In this document: piece by piece, positions 60,988 through 64,000 of the stretch
Numbering within the stretch: position 1 is the stretch's first letter
How the letters are laid out: every line of letters begins with the position of its first letter
From: Faecalicatena contorta
GTDB taxonomy: Bacteria > Bacillota > Clostridia > Lachnospirales > Lachnospiraceae
Assembly: GCF_003149105.1 (NCBI RefSeq)
Contig: NZ_QGDS01000002.1
Coordinates: 186,001 to 250,000, forward strand
Length of the DNA: 64,000 nucleotides
Reading direction: 5' to 3'
The notes under the pieces: generated by a model
Seen by the model: the letters and a program-made list of their open reading frames with translations, nothing else
What the model was told of the DNA's origin: nothing
Databases searched by the model: none
Made by a program: the position numbers and the translations under genes

Positions 60988-62802
60988 GTGCAGCAGAAGA
61001 GGGCATATTGGAGAAAACTGGATAATGCGGCAAAATTATTTTCGGCTACAAGCAATAAAAAGGATACCCGGGTATTCCGGTTTTATTGTGTTTTGAAGGA
61101 AGAGGTGAGCCAGGGAAAGCTGCAGGACGCTCTGGAGAAAACGCTGGTGACTTATCCTGTGTTTTTGTCGGTTATGAGGAAAGGGTTATTCTGGCATTAT
61201 CTGGAGAAAAGTCAGCTTAGGCCGGTGGTAAGAAAGGAATATAAGGAGCCTTGCAGCAACCTGTATATAAGAGACAAAAAGTCCCTCTTATTTGAAGTGA
61301 CCTATTATGGGAAACGGATTAATTTTGAAGTATTCCACGCTTTGACTGACGGAACGGGAGCTACAGAATTTCTGCGGGAGCTGGTGAAAAACTATTTATA
61401 TATCAGCCATAAAGAAGAGGGCTTGCCGGACGTGCCGCTGCTGGATGAAAATGTGACGGTTCAGGACCAGGAAAATGACAGCTTTTCTAAATATTATTCG
61501 GAAGTGAAGAAGAAAAAGGAAAAGAAGCCAAGAGCTTTCCAGTTGAAGAAACCCCGTAAAGAAGTGGGAATGCTTCAGGTGAATGAGGCGGTGCTTTCCG
61601 TGAAGGATTTAATTGCGCGTTCCAGAGAGCTGGGAGTTTCTATGACGGTATTTCTGACAACCATATATCTCATGGCAATCCACCGGGAGATGACAAAGCA
61701 GCAGGAGAAGCACCCTGTTGTGCTTATGATACCTGTAAACCTTAGAAAGTTTTTTCCTTCAGACTCTATGCTGAATTTCTTTAATTGGATTGAACCCGGA
61801 TATCATTTCGGCAGAGATGGAGGGGACTTTGAAAAGGTGCTGGGCCATGTGAAGGCATATTTTGAAAAGGAACTGACAACGGAGCAGATTGCTAAGCATA
61901 TGAATGAACTGATTGCACTGGAGATGCACCCCATTCTCCGGCTTGCACCGCTGGAGCTAAAGAATCTGTGCATCAAAGCAGGGGCACGTTATGCAGAAAA
62001 GGATGTGACGGCTATCCTTTCTAATATGAGTGCAGTCCATATGCCTCAGGAATATGTCCCATATATTGACCGGTTTGGAGTTTTCACCAGTACCCCTAAG
62101 ATGGAGCTTTGTGTGTGCTCCTTTGGGGACAAGCTTTCACTGGGATTTACCTCCAGATATGATACGATAAATATTCAGCGGAATTTCTACCGGATTTTAA
62201 AGGAACAGGGAATCAATGTGGAGCAGGTCCAGCCTGAATATCCCGAACCGGATGTGCCGGGGGAGCTGGAAATCAAGGTGTTCCGTTTCTATTCTTTTTT
62301 ATGTTTGGCAGCAATAGTGGCTTTTGTGGCGGCGGATTTCACCTTTCATCCTGAGATACAGTGGCCCCTGTTTACTGCAGCAGGAATAGGCAGTATGTGG
62401 CTGGCTTCCTGGATTGGATTTATAAAACGGTATAACTTGATGAAAAATGCCATGTGGCAGTTGATTATTGTGTCGGTGGGGTGTATTTTATGGGATGTTT
62501 TTACCGGCTGGCATGGATGGTCGGTAGATTTTGTACTCCCCATTGTCTGTATGAGTATACTGCTTTCTATGTGGATTATTACAAAGGTCCAGAGACATAC
62601 GGCCAGGGAATATATGATTTATTTTGTCATGGCAGGAGGATATGGGGCTATACTGCCTTTGATATTACTGCTGACGGGTGTAATAAAGCTGCCCATTATT
62701 TCCGTAGTATGTGTAGTCATATGCTTCTTATTTTTGGCGGCTCTGGTTATATTTAAAGGAAAAGAGTTCAGAGAAGAAATGCATAAAAAGTTTCATGTAT
62801 AG
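60988..62802 (+). CDS. Condensation-like acyltransferase with membrane C-terminus (DUF6320-like)
   Basis: A 604-residue protein. The N-terminal 430 residues resemble the alcohol acetyltransferase/condensation fold, with FEVFHALTDGTGATEF carrying the HxxxDG catalytic motif near residue 117. A second-domain end shows ILSNMSAVHMPQEY. The last 165 residues contain about five membrane helices (DUF6320-like). It starts with GTG at 60988 after GGGGAGGG. A membrane-bound acyltransfer reaction on lipid or polyketide/peptide product is the simplest reading. Confidence 0.78.
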   Translation: MQQKRAYWRKLDNAAKLFSATSNKKDTRVFRFYCVLKEEVSQGKLQDALEKTLVTYPVFLSVMRKGLFWHYLEKSQLRPVVRKEYKEPCSNLYIRDKKSLLFEVTYYGKRINFEVFHALTDGTGATEFLRELVKNYLYISHKEEGLPDVPLLDENVTVQDQENDSFSKYYSEVKKKKEKKPRAFQLKKPRKEVGMLQVNEAVLSVKDLIARSRELGVSMTVFLTTIYLMAIHREMTKQQEKHPVVLMIPVNLRKFFPSDSMLNFFNWIEPGYHFGRDGGDFEKVLGHVKAYFEKELTTEQIAKHMNELIALEMHPILRLAPLELKNLCIKAGARYAEKDVTAILSNMSAVHMPQEYVPYIDRFGVFTSTPKMELCVCSFGDKLSLGFTSRYDTINIQRNFYRILKEQGINVEQVQPEYPEPDVPGELEIKVFRFYSFLCLAAIVAFVAADFTFHPEIQWPLFTAAGIGSMWLASWIGFIKRYNLMKNAMWQLIIVSVGCILWDVFTGWHGWSVDFVLPIVCMSILLSMWIITKVQRHTAREYMIYFVMAGGYGAILPLILLLTGVIKLPIISVVCVVICFLFLAALVIFKGKEFREEMHKKFHV

Positions 62803-62883
62803 TGAGTACGAATCAACTTTATAAAATTTGAGGAATGCCTTTTTATACCTGTTATAATTTAGTATGTGTCATGATTTAGTAGA

Positions 62884-62912
62884 TTGACCACGGACGTACA
62901 AAAAAGTATAAT
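62884..62912 (+). promoter_or_regulatory. Promoter of the condensation-domain gene
   Basis: TTGACC (62884-62889), a 17-base spacer and TATAAT (62907-62912) lie 60 bases before the start codon. The NRPS-like gene therefore has its own transcription start. Confidence 0.8.
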
Positions 62913-62972
62913 AATACATGTATCTGGAAATAGAAAATAGGATACTCCAGAGCGGACAGGAAGGAGAATGGA

Positions 62973-64000
62973 ATGTACACAGAAGATAAAGTGACAGATA
63001 TGGAATACCTGCCATTATCCTGCAGCCAGATGAACATCTGGAATTTGGAAATGGCGCATCCGGGACTCCCAATTAATAATATATGTACAGCATTAAGGAT
63101 AGAAGGAAATCTGAATCTGGAATATCTTCAGACCTGCATTGAACTTTCTTATCAGGCATTTCCGTCACTCAGGACAAGGATTACTGTAAGGGATGGAGTC
63201 CCCTGTCAGTATGTGTCCGGCGAAATACCTGCCAGAACAGCAATTTTCGATTTTACAGAGACAAATGAGCAGGGGGTGGGAAACTGGTTTCAGTCTGTTG
63301 CCAGAGAACACTTTACCTTGTGTGACGCTCCTCTTTGCCAGATGCTGGTTTTTAAAACATCTGAGGACAGCGGAGGAATTTTAACCAGAGTGCATCATAT
63401 TGCTGCAGATGCCTGGTCTCATGGATTATTAACAAATCATATTATACATAATTATTTTCAATTACTTCAAAATAACGCACCGGACTGTACGGTTACACCC
63501 TCCTATGAAGAACACATTCTGAAGGAACAAAAATATTTGAAGTCCAAAGCTTTTGAAAAGGATAAAAAGTATTGGAATGAGGCACTTTGGGGGATTTCGC
63601 CGGGTGCAGCAAAAGAACACCAGTGCGCGGTAGTAAGTCCGGTGGGCCTTCGAAAGTCATACCGGCTGTCTAACCGTCTGAACCGTCTGATGGGAGGATT
63701 CTGCGAAAAAGCAGGGGTTTCTCCCTTTGCTGTGTTTTATATAGGACTGGCTATTTATCTGAGGCGTGTGAAGGGGCAGGCCAGATTCTGTATTGGAGTC
63801 CCTACAATGAACAGACTTAATTTTAAAGAAAAACAGACGGGCGGCATGTTTGTAAATACGCTTCCTTTTGTAAATGAGTTTGATATTTCTATTAGTTTGA
63901 ATCAGTTTAATGAAAAGCTTCAGCGGGACTGGTTTGCTCTATTGTATCATCAGAGAATTCCCTATGAATTTATTAAAAAAATAGCCAGCACAAATGAAAA
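62973..64000 (+). CDS. NRPS-type condensation domain protein (3' end beyond window)
   Basis: The first 342 codons of a protein beginning MYTEDKVTDMEYLPLSCSQM. It reads as an NRPS condensation domain: the opening LPLSCSQMNIW (C1 motif), the catalytic TRVHHIAADAWSHG (HHxxxDxWS, C3) near residue 135, and GVPTMNRLNFKEKQTGGMFV with a following FVNEF (C5-type). AAGGAG precedes the ATG at 62973. What follows (adenylation, carrier, or nothing) lies outside the window. Stand-alone condensation proteins exist, so full NRPS status is unproven. Confidence 0.88.
   Translation, partial: MYTEDKVTDMEYLPLSCSQMNIWNLEMAHPGLPINNICTALRIEGNLNLEYLQTCIELSYQAFPSLRTRITVRDGVPCQYVSGEIPARTAIFDFTETNEQGVGNWFQSVAREHFTLCDAPLCQMLVFKTSEDSGGILTRVHHIAADAWSHGLLTNHIIHNYFQLLQNNAPDCTVTPSYEEHILKEQKYLKSKAFEKDKKYWNEALWGISPGAAKEHQCAVVSPVGLRKSYRLSNRLNRLMGGFCEKAGVSPFAVFYIGLAIYLRRVKGQARFCIGVPTMNRLNFKEKQTGGMFVNTLPFVNEFDISISLNQFNEKLQRDWFALLYHQRIPYEFIKKIASTNE

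Overview
The window looks like chromosome from a low-GC Gram-positive anaerobe of the Clostridia, most likely Lachnospiraceae. The signs are strong GGAGG ribosome-binding sites, a CIRCE-controlled hsp20, a B12-dependent ribonucleotide reductase, a glycyl radical enzyme with its activase, rubredoxin, and a tmRNA tag ending in ELAAA. No species is assigned.

Region 1 (1-10.4 kb) is visibly GC-richer than the rest. It is a conjugative or integrative element with every gene on the minus strand: Cys-rich protein, PD-(D/E)XK-like protein, ArdA-like antirestriction protein, small conserved proteins, Dam-type methylase, AbrB-like and YodL-domain proteins, SpoVG, and a 1.3 kaa S-layer-homology surface protein. 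Two pilin-like DUF6133 proteins flank that surface protein, and a prepilin peptidase runs off the left edge. The element ends just downstream of ssrA (tmRNA, 10785-11126, minus). No integrase or conjugation machinery is visible; these would lie left of the window.

Region 2 (11-31 kb) is chromosomal and mostly plus strand: phospholipase C-like protein, ABC/FtsX exporter, two-component system, alanine/sodium symporter, an isolated hisH-hisF pair, uracil-DNA glycosylase, an hsp20/dnaJ-like heat-shock unit with CIRCE, a tripartite ABC/CARDB/FtsX exporter, TetR, small zinc-ribbon and TfoX-C proteins, AraC and PHP proteins.

Region 3 (31-48 kb) holds a minus-strand glycyl radical enzyme and activase, a divergent class II ribonucleotide reductase under tandem NrdR-like boxes, rubredoxin, an orphan PTS IIC, a small alarmone synthetase, a metal-efflux locus (two P-type ATPases and a CadC/ArsR repressor with operators), the tRNA methylase mnmM, and a decayed ABC transporter between intact GntR and TetR regulators.

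Region 4 (48-64 kb) has hflX behind an attenuator-like hairpin, a MATE exporter, an SDR reductase, an HD alarmone-hydrolase-like protein, asparaginase, an orphan ParA, AraC, PHP, a heterodimeric ABC exporter, and at the right edge an acyl-ester hydrolase, a membrane-anchored condensation-like acyltransferase and the start of an NRPS condensation domain.

Two families of short structured intergenic repeats with compensating stem changes run through the chromosomal part. They are the least explained signal in the window.
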